Shown: one piece after another, positions 5,759 through 5,940 of the stretch
Position numbering within the stretch: position 1 is the first letter of the stretch
Layout: each line of letters opens with the position of its first letter
From: Clostridium sp. SCN 57-10
GTDB taxonomy: Bacteria; Bacillota; Clostridia; Oscillospirales; Butyricicoccaceae
Reading direction: 5' to 3'
Assembly: GCA_001725215.1 (NCBI GenBank)
Contig: MEFT01000141.1
Span: 1 to 5,940 of the forward strand
DNA: 5,940 nucleotides
Translations under genes and position numbers: made by a program
Notes under the pieces: generated by a model
What the model saw: only the letters and a program-made list of their open reading frames with translations
What the model was told of the DNA's origin: nothing
Database searches by the model: none

Positions 5759-5940
5759 GTTTGACGGACTTTTGCTTCTCTCCGACCTTGACGGCACACT
5801 GCTCGGCGCAGACCGCTGCATTTCGCGGGCAAACAGTGACGCAGTGCGCTATTTTACACAAAACGGCGGCTTGTTTTCCATTGCGACGGGGCGTGTGCTC
5901 GACGGAATGCGCTATTTTGTGACCGATGTGCCCGTCAACG
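5751..5940 (+). CDS. Cof-type HAD-superfamily phosphatase (N-terminal part)
   Basis: The first 63 codons are present and the gene runs off the right edge. Motif I of HAD hydrolases, S-D12-L-D14-G-T-L-L, holds the nucleophile and acid/base aspartates, and motif II appears as F-S-I-A-T46-G-R. The spacing of about 30 residues between them and the A-T-G-R form are typical of the Cof/IIB subfamily, which dephosphorylates sugar phosphates, flavin or other small phosphates. The substrate cannot be predicted. GGAGGG (5740-5745) lies 5 nt before ATG, and the gene overlaps the rluD-type stop by 8 nt, so it is the next cistron of the operon. The cap domain and motifs III-IV lie beyond the window. Confidence 0.87.
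   Translation, partial: MGKFDGLLLLSDLDGTLLGADRCISRANSDAVRYFTQNGGLFSIATGRVLDGMRYFVTDVPVN

Noticed and set aside
4787..5821. Long open frame of 344 codons on the minus strand opposite the RluD-type gene
   Set aside because: It is an antisense shadow of a GC-rich gene: Arg/Ala/His-rich, no recognisable motif, no good ribosome binding site, and it covers strongly conserved pseudouridine synthase codons.

Overview
The window is GC-rich and packed with genes. It looks like chromosomal DNA from a Gram-positive, Clostridia-type bacterium, perhaps an Oscillospirales-like gut lineage. The evidence is the set of Firmicutes-type families (a DUF4349 lipoprotein, DUF951, a three-domain S1 protein), strong GGAGG-type ribosome binding sites, and the common Firmicutes order lspA then RluA-family pseudouridine synthase. 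The lineage is an inference from gene content. No tRNA, rRNA, CRISPR array, phage gene or insertion sequence was seen.

Layout: (1) 1-882, minus strand: a DUF4349 membrane-anchored lipoprotein, cut by the left edge. (2) 883-1208: a gene-free, divergently read gap with an AT-rich promoter-like patch, nested inverted repeats and a perfect 12-bp hairpin. (3) 1209-2407, plus strand: rpe (ribulose-phosphate 3-epimerase), then 2 nt later a HutD/Ves-family cupin-like protein. (4) 2404-3333, minus strand: a protein with three S1 RNA-binding domains, whose stop codon overlaps that of the HutD gene. (5) 3334-3454: a short divergent promoter region. (6) 3455-5940, plus strand: a tightly coupled operon of DUF951, a uridine phosphorylase fused in frame to signal peptidase II, an RluD-type pseudouridine synthase, and a Cof-type HAD phosphatase cut by the right edge.

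The most unusual item is the 398-residue fusion. Its first ~250 residues are an essentially full-length uridine phosphorylase. It continues without a stop into signal peptidase II (LspA) exactly where the first LspA transmembrane helix would normally end, so that helix is missing. Both LspA catalytic aspartates remain, but the phosphorylase half has Ala where the ribose-binding Glu of the E-M-E motif is expected. An in-frame deletion joining two neighbouring genes is the simplest reading; an assembly error must be excluded. The window also encodes a lipoprotein, the class of substrate LspA would process.

The other genes are ordinary housekeeping or accessory functions: pentose phosphate metabolism, nucleoside salvage, rRNA modification, RNA binding and phosphatase activity. 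They share strand and spacing rather than one clear pathway.
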